Assembly (NCBI GenBank): GCA_030737875.1
Contig: CM060912.1
Location: 877,571,199-877,635,198, forward strand
Direction: 5' to 3'
Origin: Allium sativum
Taxonomy: Eukaryota; Streptophyta; Magnoliopsida; Asparagales; Amaryllidaceae
DNA: 64,000 bases
A model generated the notes under the pieces. It ran no database searches and was not told where the DNA came from. It saw only the letters and a list, made by a program, of their open reading frames with translations. Shown piece after piece: positions 1-10,673 of this stretch. Numbering within the stretch: the stretch's first letter is position 1; every line of letters starts with the position of its first letter. The position numbers and the translations under genes were made by a program.

Positions 1-1165
1 CAATGCTTTTTGGAAAAATGAAGCTATTATAAGACCCAGATCCTATTACACAATGCAACGCAAGCCGGGGGATAAGGTTTTCCCTTATAATAGCCAAACA
101 TGCTTAGTACATTTAAAACAAATCATTTGATACTATTATAAGTGTATAGTGTCAAAACAATTTCAAATCATAAGTATCAATTATAGACGGCATGGGTACC
201 ATATATCATGTCGCCATACTAGTTCTATAATTAAAACCGCAAAATCACGTATTTGGATTTTCGTCATGAACCAAGGCAAAAGATAGTCCTTACCGAATTC
301 GAGATAGTCTAGCCTGAGTCTCAGGCACAGCCGCAACCGTACCTTGGATCGTCAGGGCCGGCCCACACAGAGTGGATTATAATGCATGAACAATGCGTCT
401 CTCCACCCTTTGGGGCGTAAATGAGCCAACAAATGACTCTATCAGTCCCGGATCGACCGATATAACCGAGGCGCCTCGCAACAATAACAACCACATAAGT
501 CAAACTCGTCATGGCATGTAAAACCACTGACGCCACTTCTAGCTAGAAAGAAAACGCTCGTCCCCCTGAGGTCCTTTCTCCCGTTTCTGGTTCATACCGG
601 GGTGTGAGGCTCGCGAATTCACGTTATACACAAAGCTACGCCACACAGGCGGTGCTTTGATCATCACCACAAGACTTTGCTTTTCAATAGAAGTCCGGAT
701 CACTGCATCTTAGCATGCCACACAGGCAATTCACACCGTGAAACTGATAGCTATCAATCACACAGAATAAATTCCAATGTCAGACACACTGTCCATTTGG
801 AAGTCCGTTCTGGGTCTGAACGAAACCGGAGGCACTATATACCTCGCAAACCCATCGATCTCCACGTACGTCTGGACGATCACCACTCATTATCCATATT
901 TCGGGATGCCTCCCAATCAGGACATCAGTTACCATCCAGACAAGGTGAAGATCTCCGTTCTTCGACCACCGTCTTCATCTTCGATTTCTTATCGTCGATT
1001 CAGTTATTCAGAATGGGATAAACCCGGTCTTTCTGAGCAACTCGCGTATATAATAAACAAGTGTTACACAAACACAACATACGCCTCGTTCCAATTCATC
1101 AGTCACTAACCGTAAATTAACAAGAGAATAATTCCCCAAATATTAACCCCGAAGGCCGAAACCAA
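1..1165 (-). mobile_element. A' LTR, distal part (left of B1)
   Basis: Reverse-strand LTR sequence of the A family. Read on the minus strand it matches the distal third of the intact A LTR (about 35,820-36,950). The stretch at 600-720 is almost identical to A, including the GCGAGGCGCCTCGG-type motif further left and the repeated TGTGTGGC motifs. It is cut at 1165 by the insertion of B1 and resumes at 10674. The LTR runs off the left window edge; by alignment to A about 500 bp of LTR are missing there. No gene is visible apart from the antisense frame listed separately. Confidence 0.85.
777..1109 (+). other. Conserved ORF antisense to the A-family LTR
   Basis: A 110-codon ATG frame on the strand opposite to LTR transcription. 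A homologous 81-codon frame lies antisense in the 3' LTR of A (46544-46789); in A's 5' LTR the ATG is ACG near 36048. The block containing ETGG and THYPYFGMPPNQD is retained between copies whose LTRs are otherwise clearly diverged. I recognise no domain. It may be a coding remnant, or simply a DNA block conserved for another reason such as R/U5 function. Confidence 0.25.
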
Positions 1166-1505
1166 TGTAACACCCCGTAATTTTATAACATTAAAATTCA
1201 CAAATTAAAGTATACTTAATTTTTAGAAAAGAATTAAGTGAAATGGGTTGCGCAGAGAAATATATATATATATATATATAAATTAAAAAAATAATGCGAA
1301 AAAGTTCAAAACAGCGAATTGGGAAGGGGAATAACCGAACCGGCCCATTTTTGAGGTCGACCCGAGCTTCGCTGGGTCGACTAGGGATTAATTCAGGGTG
1401 TTTGGCTGTCAACCCGTGGACCGATTCGCTCAAATGCAGATTTTGCATTTGATTGGTTCTCATGGTTCAGGGTTAATCTAATGGTCCTAAATAACTTCCT
1501 ACACC

Positions 1506-1513
1506 TATAAATA
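1506..1513 (+). promoter_or_regulatory. TATA box of B1 5' LTR
   Basis: TATAAATA lies about 340 bp into the LTR, preceded by CACC. A plant RNA polymerase II start would be expected about 30 nt downstream, near 1540-1545, making U3 about 375 bp. The same box is at 8185-8192 in the 3' LTR. Start position is inferred. Confidence 0.7.
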
Positions 1514-1564
1514 CATCCTAATGCTAACCCAAAACCTAATTAAAATAAAATAGTTACCGTCGCC

Positions 1565-1594
1565 ATGGAAATCAATGGAGCCACCGCCAACTAA
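1565..1594 (+). other. Short upstream ORF in the B1 leader
   Basis: An ATG in strong context (CGCCATGG) opens a 9-codon frame ending TAA, just after the predicted transcription start and before the predicted splice donor at 1673. The 3' LTR copy keeps the frame with one residue changed (Thr to Ala). A leader uORF could lower translation of the downstream gag frame; this is inference only. Confidence 0.35.
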
Positions 1595-1672
1595 GAAAGA
1601 AGAAAAGCAAATTCAATTCTAATTCTCTCAACCCTAAAGCAAAGCAAAACTCTCTCTTTTCTTCTCTAAATT

Positions 1673-3655
1673 GTGAGTATGATGATCTTAACAAGATTAT
1701 TATCATTTTAATTAGGTTGAGTTATGAATGGATTATGAGTAGATGATGTGAATTATCATATATGTTGTTGTAAACCCCTTTTGCTATCATGTATATTGTA
1801 AATCCAATGTTATGTGATGATGATATCTTATATGTTGTAAATCATGCTATGATGATGTTATGTATGTTGAAAGTTTCTATGCTAAGTTGTGATGAATCAT
1901 AAATGTTAAAAAGGCCATGATGTTACCATCTATGCTAGTTAGTTCATATCAATTAAATCATCATGTTTGGGTTATGTTGATCTATATGACAAGTCACATA
2001 TGCAAGTTAGATTGATTAGAAAAGTTATGAACATATACCAAGACATCTATTATGACATCTAGAATTATGCTATGACATATGTGATATCCTATGCTAGTTC
2101 ACACCATCATTATGTTGCCTAAAAACCTCATATGCAAGTTTATGTATAGATTTGGGCTATGATCATATCATGTAAATTGAGTCATTTAACAAGTTGACAC
2201 CTTTTGATCCTTAACATGTGTAGTTTATGCAAGTTTCACCCCTATTATGTTTAGATTTATTTTAGTTGTCTATATGTTGTGATAATTTATCTTTGTGCTA
2301 GGTGTTAGACTATACAAGTCTAGCCTATATTATGCGTTGAATAAGCGAAGGTATAAACGTGGGGTAGGGGTAATATTAAGGATTTAATATTAAAAAGTTT
2401 GGGTGCAATTGATATGATTTTGCATGCCATAAGTGAATGGCCATAATTGAGTCAATTATGGACATCATTAAAAGTTGACTTAATTAATAATTTGAATAGG
2501 GAATTATTAAAACCGGGGTAAAAGATTTTCAGTGTTAATCAATGCTTAGGACACGAGGTTGGACTCGTTTGTGACGTAAACCTGCCCGGACCCGCCCGAC
2601 AAATACAGTGGTCACAAATGTCAGCCCAATGTGAGAGGTCCTAGGCCTAAACTAAAGCATAACGGTTGTAAAGACACGAGGTTAGACTCTTTTATGGTGT
2701 AAGACTTCCCGGACCCGCCCGGCAAATTCAGCTGCCATAAATGCTAGTTTAATGTGAGAGGTCTTTATGAGGTTATGGCCTGAATGAATTAAGAAATACT
2801 TAACCAGATAAACATGTAAGGTGGGACATGGGGGTTAAGTAGGTGCCTTGGGTGGCATGAGGAATCTAGGGGGTGCCCTTAGTGGCATGTGAAATACGAT
2901 TAGTAAGACTTAACCAAACACACATGTAAATGAACATGACTAAGAGGGTTAAGTGGGATATACTAGTGACAAGCTTAGGTGGGTAGCTTGTGGGGGCCCA
3001 TTTCGACCAGTATCCCAAACGTATCTTTGTGGGTTCGACCCAAGTCGAGGACGGGACATGCATGCTGGGTTTGACTGTAAGAGGCCAAAACTGGGAGCGG
3101 TGGCAATGCAAGTCCAACGGGTTTCGTATGGGTGTGTGGACCTGGGCTGGTAGGTAAAACGTTGTTGCATCGTGTAGGTATAAGCCGTGCATTCTCAAGT
3201 TGTGTCGGGTTGCCACTTTAGGGGAGTGATACACCCCACTGTGGGGCCAGCACGGGTATCTACGAGTAGGGAGCCGATCGAAAGTGGGTAGTGGGGTACA
3301 ACTAGTGGAGATAGGGGCAGACGACACCTATGTAGTCAGCTAGGGGTACGTAAGGCTATTTATAAAGTTTTTGTGTGAAGCAAGTGGGATCAAACAATAG
3401 GGTGACTGGTGTGGTGCAGTGTAGTAATGTGCGGTGCAGTGTAGTAATCATTCATTAGTAATTAGGTGTGGCTTTACCGTTATCTTTAACGTTATCTCAA
3501 ACGCTATCTTTATCTTCCTAAGAGTTCATAGACATTTACTTGTCTTCCAGCTTATGCCTTAGTCTAGTTATTTTGATAATAGTATTATTAGAATTATCAT
3601 ACTCGCCAGACTTTATGTCTGACCCCCTCTATTTCTATCCTTTTTCCCCCTCCAG
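1673..3655 (+). other. Predicted intron inside the B1 LTR
   Basis: A splice-donor-like GTGAGTATG at 1673 follows a pyrimidine/adenine-rich leader. The next good acceptor is a long pyrimidine tract, CTTTTTCCCCCTCCAG, ending at 3655 and followed by G. The 1983 bp between are AT-rich with many stops, as expected for a plant intron. The 3' LTR conserves both sites (8352 and 10321). B2 has the same arrangement. Splicing is inferred from sequence alone. Confidence 0.4.
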
Positions 3656-4010
3656 GTCCTCAGGTTGGGCCCAGCTCTAGTGAAGTTTGATTGAATTGCT
3701 TCATCTCTCTTTGGAAAGCTTGGACTGTTGAAGTAAAGTCCAGCTTGTTATCTTTATAATGGCTATTTATGTAATGGGATTATGTATTTTGTTTTTATGA
3801 AGATGGATATTGTACTTGGTTATGATCTATGGTTTTATGATGTAACAAACATGTTTAATTTCTGCTGCAATAAAATGAAGTTTTAGATTTCCAAGTACTA
3901 TTTACTATCTGTCTTGTTGTAATTTTTCTGTTATATATTCACTTATAACCTCCATGGAAGTTAATGCATTCCCTTCGTGAGTGACATTAATGGACGTGGG
4001 GTGTTACACG

Positions 4011-4022
4011 TGGTATCAGAGC
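4011..4022 (+). other. B1 primer-binding site (tRNA-iMet)
   Basis: TGGTATCAGAGC, two bases (CG) after the LTR end, complementary to the 3' end of plant initiator tRNA-Met. This primes minus-strand DNA synthesis. Confidence 0.9.
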
Positions 4023-4207
4023 TTAAGGTTACCAGAACAGATAAAAATACTTTAGAAAAATAGTTATTTTTGGAAGAAGTGTTTTCAAAAACATGTTTTA
4101 ATGAGAAATTTAAAGAGAAAAGTTTTTAAGAAAAACATAATCCCCAATAGCCACATATCTTTATCTTTCGAATTCTCCATTTTGAATCTTTCCTTTTCCG
4201 TTTCAGC

Positions 4208-5656
4208 ATGGCTGAAGATCTTAATCTACCCGACGGTGTAACGATACCAGGATGGTATAGGAGGCTATTGGAGGATAGGGCCGCTGCAGGTCCAGCCAAT
4301 GTTCCTCCACCACCAGTTGCACCCATTCCTCCTCCTCCTCCTCGCGTAGATACTTTTGCAAAGACGTGCAAGGAATTCAAGGCTATGGGTGGAAAACCAT
4401 TTCAAGGGTCAGAAACATTTGTGGAAGCTAGAGATTGGCTTAAGGAGGTGGAAGAATTGCTAGAAATCTTTGAAGTAGAAGAAGGGAGGAGAGTTCGTTT
4501 AGCAGCTTGGTTGTTGAAGGGAGAGGCCTCGTTTTGGTGGGAGGTCACTAATGGGGAGCGTCCTGTTGACTCTTGGGCGGATTTCAGACGTAGGTTCAAG
4601 GCGAAGTTTCTCTCAAGGGCGGAAGAAAATCTATATATGGAAAGGTTCTTGACATTGAAGCAAGGAAGCTCATCAGTGAAAGAATATGTCAATAAATTTA
4701 ATCAGTTAGCAAGGTTTGGCTTGGACTTAGTGAACACGCCGGAGAAGAAGGCGCTGAGGTTCATGAATGGCTTGAATGAACCATTGCAAGGGTTGGCTAT
4801 GACCCACATCCCTATGGGGGCCACCTTTGAGAAGTTAGTAGAAATGACGCTTATGCATGAGGAGAAAAGCGCTAAAGTTGATAAGGCACCCGAGAAGAAG
4901 GGGGATCAGAAGAAACCACAACAGCAAAACAAGAAGGGTGGTAAAGACAATAACGGCAAGGGAAAGAAGAAATGCTTTAACTATGGAACCCCAGGCCATC
5001 TCAGCAAGGATTGCCGAAAGAAAAAGAAGACAGGCTGTTTTCATTGTGGCGATGCGGGACATTTAGTGAAGGACTGCCCAAAGAAGGGGCAAAGGGCAGA
5101 ACCTACCTCAGAAGGACAGGTGCAGGCTCTTATGGCACCAGGGCAGGCTAGGGGACAAGTTCAGGCTCTCGCGGTCCCACCGCTGCAAGAACGAGGTAGA
5201 ACCATTTCTGTTGAAAGCTTAGTTTTTCTGTTTGATCATCCTGTCCGTACCTTATTCGATTCGGGCGCATCACATTCGTTTATCTTTACATCATTCGTTG
5301 AATCACTGCACTTAAACACCAGTTTAGTAGAGGATCCCTTAGTTGTTTCGAATCCAATTGGGGGCTCTGCTTATTTGTCTATGATGTGTTTGGATTTGAA
5401 AATTTCCATACTTAGCATTGAATTTAGATGTGATGCTTATGTGTTGGGCTTCACGGGCTATGGGCTAATTTTAGGAATGGATTGGTTATCCAGAAATGGG
5501 GCCGTTCTTGATTGTGAAAGGAGAGTAGTTAGGCTCATGACTCGCCTTGGCAACACTCTCGAAATCTTTTGTAATCCCATAAATTCGGTTATGCTAAGTT
5601 ATCTAGAATCGCTTGACGCGTCTGAGGAAAATCTACGATCTGTTAGAGTGGTCTGA
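4208..5656 (+). pseudogene. B1 gag-protease (5' part of broken gag-pol)
   Basis: A 482-codon frame starting ATG about 185 bp after the PBS. A proline-rich N-terminus is followed by the gag capsid-like domain (about residues 55-200, with the ASFWW motif near 105-109), then two CCHC knuckles. The first (C256) has Tyr at 259 in place of the second Cys; the second (C277, C280) is intact. Aspartic protease follows, with D351-SGA. The frame ends at TGA 5654-5656, exactly where B2 encodes Arg (VVREYSD), and pol continues in the same frame downstream, so this is a CGA-to-TGA nonsense change in a single gag-pol frame, not a natural end. Confidence 0.9.
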
Positions 5657-6043
5657 GAATATTCGGATGTGTTTGAGGAGGTGAAGGGCTTGCCTCCGAA
5701 GCGGGAGATAGATTTTCGAATATATCCTGTGGGTAATGCGAAACCAGTATCTTTGCCAGTACGCCACATGGCTCCACGTGAAAGGAGGGAACTCGATAAG
5801 CAAGTGAAGGAGTTGCTTGAGAAGGGGTTCATAAGACGAAGTATATCGGAGTGGGGTGCTCCAGTAGTATTTGCCACGAAGGCGGATGGGTCCCTTAGAC
5901 TTTGTGTGGACTATAGAGAACTTAATAAGCTTACTAAGAAGAACAGACACCCACTGCCGAGGATTGACGATCTCTTCGATCAGTTAGTTGGCGCCTCAGT
6001 GTTTTCGCAGTTGGACTTAGCCACTGGTTTCCATCAGTTGAGA
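5657..6043 (+). pseudogene. B1 reverse transcriptase N-terminal fragment
   Basis: It continues in the gag-pol frame after the 5654 stop. It encodes the linker and RT fingers/palm start: RQ-like [19 protein letters not shown], the [12 protein letters not shown] block and [11 protein letters not shown], which holds the first catalytic Asp. After HQL-R the sequence jumps directly into the integrase zinc-binding region (VAEYVARC, read one frame over). Compared with A, about 1.2 kb is gone: the rest of RT including the xDD site, all of RNase H, and the start of IN. The product could not polymerise DNA. Confidence 0.9.
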
Positions 6044-7187
6044 TGTGGCCGAGTATGTCGCTAGATGCTTGGTGTGCCAACAAGTAAAAGTGGAGCAAAA
6101 GAAACCCGGTAGGTTGCTTCACCCATTGGAGGTTCCACTATGGAAGTGGGAAAGTGTCTCGATGGATTTTGTGGATGGATTACCGCGATCAAGGAAGGGT
6201 AATACGGGAATTTGGGTTATAGTAGATTGACTTACTAAGAGCGCCCATTTTATTCCCATGAAGAGTAAGAGGACTGCTCCATGGTTAGCTTCTGTATATG
6301 TCCGAGAAATAGTTCGTTTGCACGGTGTTCCTTCTAGCATAGTGAGCGACCGCGATCCTATTTTCACTAGCGAATTTTGGAGAAGCTTACAAGAGGCGGT
6401 AGGGACTCAGTTATGTTTGAGCACCGCATATCATCCTCAGACGGACGGCCAAACCGAGAGGGTGAATCGAATTCTAGAGGATCTGTTGAGGCTATGTATC
6501 CTAGACTTTGGGGGTACGTGGGAAGAGCATCTTCCATTGGTGGAGTTCGCATATAATAATAGCTTTCAGTCCAGCATTGGTATGGCACCATTCAAAGCTC
6601 TATATGGACGACCTTATCGTTCACCTACATGTTGGTGGGAATCTACGGATAAGATCTTACTTGGGCCCGATATGATTAGGGAGACTTCAGAGAAGATCGA
6701 CTTGATTCGAAGGAGGATGAAAGCAGCGCAAGATAGGCAGAAATCTTATGTCGATAAGAGGAGGACAGATCTCGAGTTTGAAGTTGGGGACACGGTCTTT
6801 GTCAAAGTGTCTCCATTACGAAACGTTGTTCGCTTTGGGTCCGTTGGGAAATTAGCACCAAGGTTTGTAGGGCCGTTTCCTATTAAGGTGAGGATTGGAC
6901 GGATGTCGTATAGAGTGGAGTTGCCCGAGAGACTTAGTGGTGTACATGACGTATTCCATGTGTCACATTTGAGGAAGTGCTTGCACGAGACCGCGGAAGT
7001 GGTAGAGCCGAGCTTGCTTAGAGAGGTGGAGATAGAGCGTGATGCGACGATTCGACGAGCTCCTACGCGCATTCTTGGGTCGGAGATCAAGAGGTTGAGG
7101 AATCGAGAGGTCAGACTAGTCAAAGTGCAATGGGGAGATGATGAGAGCAACGCTTCTTGGGAGACGGAAGAGAAGATGCGTTCATGA
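6044..7187 (+). pseudogene. B1 integrase fragment with chromodomain-like tail
   Basis: It enters in the IN HHCC zinc finger (second Cys pair, CLVC) and continues through the catalytic core: the SMDFVDGLP Asp, TGA stop at 6228-6230 where VDRLTK is expected, then SDRDPIF and QTERVN, completing DDE. A GPF motif (near 6870) and the [12 protein letters not shown] block follow, then the chromodomain-like tail with LVKVQWGDD and WETEE. The frame ends TGA at 7185-7187, a few codons short of the YPFLF end seen in the same frame and in B2. The 6228 stop fits CGA to TGA. Confidence 0.9.
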
Positions 7188-7805
7188 TACCCTTTTCTTT
7201 TTGAGGGTATGTCCTTTAATTTCTCCTTTATCGCTTAGCTTGTACTTATCTTATCTTTAGTATATCCTCTCGCTAGTATCTTTGACCTTTAGCTAGGATA
7301 ATCCTTTGGTTGAAACATGTGTTTGAGACATGTTATGTATGGTGGATGCAAAGTGGATGCAAGTGTTTGCTAGTGGTTGCTCGTGAATGCATATACACAC
7401 ACTATTAGGCACCAGATCGGCTCAGTCACTTCATATTGCATATTGCATATATATGGATGTATTTAGTAAAATGAATGTATAATGGTTGTATTATCATATA
7501 GTTGCTGCATTCGGGTGGATGGTTGTGCACACATATAGAATTAATATGTATCATTAGGAATCTTTTGCATACATATTGGACGCATGGCACTATCATGAAT
7601 TGCACTAAGGAGGTCGACTGAATCAGTAGACCGCCTAATTTTGCATTAGATATGGACATATACACACACTGTGCATATAAACATTAAAGCATTAGAAGTC
7701 TTTCAAGGACAATGGATGCTGGTGTTTGATGGTTGAGTAGATGGACGATTAGATGGTAGGATATACATTCTTCTTGACTTGGAGATTTCGGGGACGAAAT
7801 CCTTT

Positions 7806-7818
7806 AAGGAGGGGAGAA
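7806..7818 (+). other. B1 polypurine tract
   Basis: AAGGAGGGGAGAA directly before the 3' LTR start; primer for plus-strand DNA. A GGGGACGAAAT motif lies just upstream, as in A and B2. Confidence 0.85.
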
Positions 7819-10673
7819 TGTAACACCCCATAATTTTATAACATTAAAATTCACAAATTAAAGTATACTTAATTTTTAGAAAAGAATTAAGTGAAATGGG
7901 TTGCACAGAGAAATATATATATATATATTGATATATATATATATATATATATAAATTAAAAAATAAATAAATATGCGAAAAAGTTCAAAACAGCGAATTG
8001 GGAGGGGGAATAACCGAACCGGCCCATTTTTGAGGTCGACCCAAGCCCCGTTGGGTCGACTAGGGGTTAATCCAGGGTGTTTGGCTGTCAACCCGTGGGC
8101 CGATTCGCTCAAATGCAGATTTTGCATTTGATTGGTTCTCATGGTTCAGGGTTAATCTAATGGTCCTAAATAACTTCCTACACCTATAAATACATCCTAA
8201 TGCTAACCCTAAACCTAATTAAAATAGAATAGTTACCGTCGCCATGGAAATCAATGGAGCTGCCGCCAACTAAGAAAGAAGAAAAGCAAATTCAATTCTA
8301 ATTCTCTCAACCCTAAAGCAAAGCAAAACTCTCTCTTTTCTTCTCTAAATTGTGAGTATGATGATCTTAACAAGATTATTATCATTTTAATTAGGTTGAG
8401 TTATGAATGGATTATGAGTAGATGATGTGAATTATCATATATGTTGTTGTAAACCCCTTTTGCTATCATGTATATTGTAAATCCAGTGTTATGTGATGAT
8501 GATATCTTATATGTTGTAAATCATGCTATGATGATGTTATGTATGTTGAAAGTTTCTATGCTAAGTTGTGATGAATCATACATGTTAAAAAGGCCATGAT
8601 GTTACCATCTATGCTAGTTAGTTCATATTAATTAAATCATCATGTTTGGGTTATGTTGATCTATATGACAAGTCACATATGCAAGTCAGATTGATTAGAA
8701 AAGTTATGAACATATACCAAGACATCTATTATGACATCCAGAATTATGCTGTGACATATGTGATATCCTATGCTAGTTCACACCATCATTATGTTGCCTA
8801 AAAACCCCATATGCAAGTTTATGTATAGATTTGGGCTATGATCATATCATGTAAATTGAGACATTTAACAAGTTGACACCTTTTGATCCTTAACATGTGT
8901 AGTTTATGCAAGTTTCACCCCTATTATGATTAGATTTATTTTAATTGTCTATATTTTGTGATAATTTATCTTTGTGCTAGGTGTTAGACTATACATGTCT
9001 AGCCTATATTATGCGTTGAATAAGCGAACGTATAAACGTGAGGTAGGGGTAATATTAAGGATTTAATATTAAAAAGTTGAGGTGCAATTGATATGATTTT
9101 GCATGCCATAAGTGGATGGCCATAATTGAGTCAATTATGGACATCATTAAAAGTTGACTTAATTAATAATTTGAATAGGGAATTATTAAAACTTGGGTAA
9201 AAGATTTTAAGTGTTAATCAATGCTTAGGACACGAGGTTGGACTCGTTTGTGACGTAAACCTGCCCGGACCCGCCCGGCAAATCCAGTGGTCACAAATGT
9301 CAGCCCAATGTGAGAGGTCCTAGTCCTAAACTAAAGCATAACGGTTGTAAAGACACGAGGTTAGACTCTTTTATGGTGTAAGACTGCCCGGACCCGTCCG
9401 GCAAATCCATCTGCCATAAATGCCAGTCTAATGTGAGAGGTCTTTATGAGGTTATGGCCTGAATGAATTAAGAAATACTTAACCAGATAAACATGTAAGG
9501 TGGGACATGGGGGTTAAGTAGGTTCCTTGGGTGGCATGAGGAATCTAGGGGGTGCCCTTAGTGGCATGTGAAATACGATTAGTAAGACTTAACCAAACAC
9601 ACATGTAAATGAACATGACTAAGAGGGTTAAGTGGGATATACTAGTGACAAGCTTAGGTGGGTAGCTTGTGGGGGTCCATTTCGACCAGTATCCCAAACG
9701 TATCTTTGTGGGCTCAACCCAAGTCGAGGACGGGACACGCATGCTGGGTTTGACTGTAAGAGGCCAAAACGGGGAGCGGTGGCAACACAAGTCCAACGGG
9801 TTTCGTATGCGTGTGTGGACCCGGCCTGGTAGGTAAGACGTTGTTGCATCGCGTAGGTATAAGCCGTGCATTCTCAAGTTGTGTCGGGTTGCCACTTTAG
9901 GGGAGTGATACACCCCACTGTGGGGCCAGCACGGGTATCTACGAGTAGGGAGCCGATCGAAAGTGGGTAGTGGGGTACACCTAGTGGAGATAGGGGCAGA
10001 CGGCACCTATGTAGTCAGCTAGGGGTACGTAAGGCTATTTATAAAGTTTCTGTGTGAAGAAAGTGGGATCAAACAATAGGGTGACTGGTGTGGTGCAGTG
10101 TAGTAATGTGCGGTGCAGTGTAGTAATCATTCGTTAGTAATTAGGTGTGCCTTTACCGTTATCTTAAACGCTATCTTTATCTTCCTAACAGTTCATAGAC
10201 ATTTACTTGTCTTCCAGCTTATGCCTTAGTCTAGTTATTTTGATAATAGTATTGTTAGAATTATCATACTCGCCAGACTTTATGTCTGACCCCCTCTATT
10301 TCTATCCTTTTCCCCCTCCAGGTCCTCAGGTTGGGCCCAGCTCTAGTGGAGTTTGATTGAATTGCTTCATCTCTCTTTGGAAAGCTTGGACCGTTGAAGT
10401 AAAGTCCAGCTTGTTATCTTTATAATGGCTATTTATGTAATGGGATTATGTATTTTGTTTTTATGAAGATGGATATTGTACTTGGTTATGATCTATGGTT
10501 TTATGATGTAACAAACATTTTAATTTTCGCTGCAATAAAATGAAGTTTTAGATTTCCAAGTACTATTTACTATCTGTCTTGTTGTAATTTTTCTGTTCTA
10601 TATTCACTTATAACCTCCATGGAAGTTAATGCATTCCCTTCGTGAGTGACATTAATGGACGTGGGGTGTTACA
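7819..10673 (+). repeat. B1 3' LTR (2855 bp)
   Basis: Close match to the 5' LTR at 1166-4008, with scattered substitutions and a longer (TA)n tract near 7915-7952. TATA box at 8185-8192, donor-like site at 8352, acceptor-like site ending 10321. It ends at TGTTACA, and A' LTR sequence resumes at 10674. Confidence 0.95.

Larger units (their letters stand above)
1166..4008 (+). repeat. B1 5' LTR (2843 bp)
   Basis: Begins TGTAACACCCC, ends GGGGTGTTACA, and is repeated with few differences at 7819-10673. It holds a short (TA)n tract near 1260-1280, a TATA box at 1506, a predicted leader and intron (listed separately), and two imperfect copies of a block of about 120 bp beginning ACACGAGGTT (near 2550 and 2674). 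The section around 3020-3330 is shared, in reverse orientation, with the B2 LTRs, which makes B1 and B2 one family. Short ORFs here look incidental. Confidence 0.95.
1166..10673 (+). mobile_element. B1: Ty3/gypsy chromovirus, defective, plus strand
   Basis: A complete-ended LTR retrotransposon of 9508 bp: 5' LTR 1166-4008, PBS 4011-4022, gag-pol remnant 4208-7187, PPT 7806-7818, 3' LTR 7819-10673. Both LTRs begin TGTAACACCCC and end GGGGTGTTACA. It sits inside the A' LTR, which continues on both sides. No clear 5-bp target duplication is visible (left flank ACCAA, right flank ATACC). Coding capacity is destroyed by CGA-to-TGA stops, a degenerate zinc knuckle and an RT-to-IN deletion, so it is non-autonomous. 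B2 (53003-63985) is a diverged relative. Confidence 0.95.

Noticed and set aside
2866..3327. 153-codon antisense ORF in B1 LTR, repeated at 9545-10006
   Set aside because: LTR-pair duplication explains the repeat; composition is GC-richer here so long frames arise by chance. In B2 the homologous stretch has no matching long frame.
5654..5656. Programmed stop readthrough between gag-PR and pol in B1
   Set aside because: A and C encode gag-pol in one frame without a stop here, and B2 has Arg at this codon; a CGA-to-TGA mutation is simpler.
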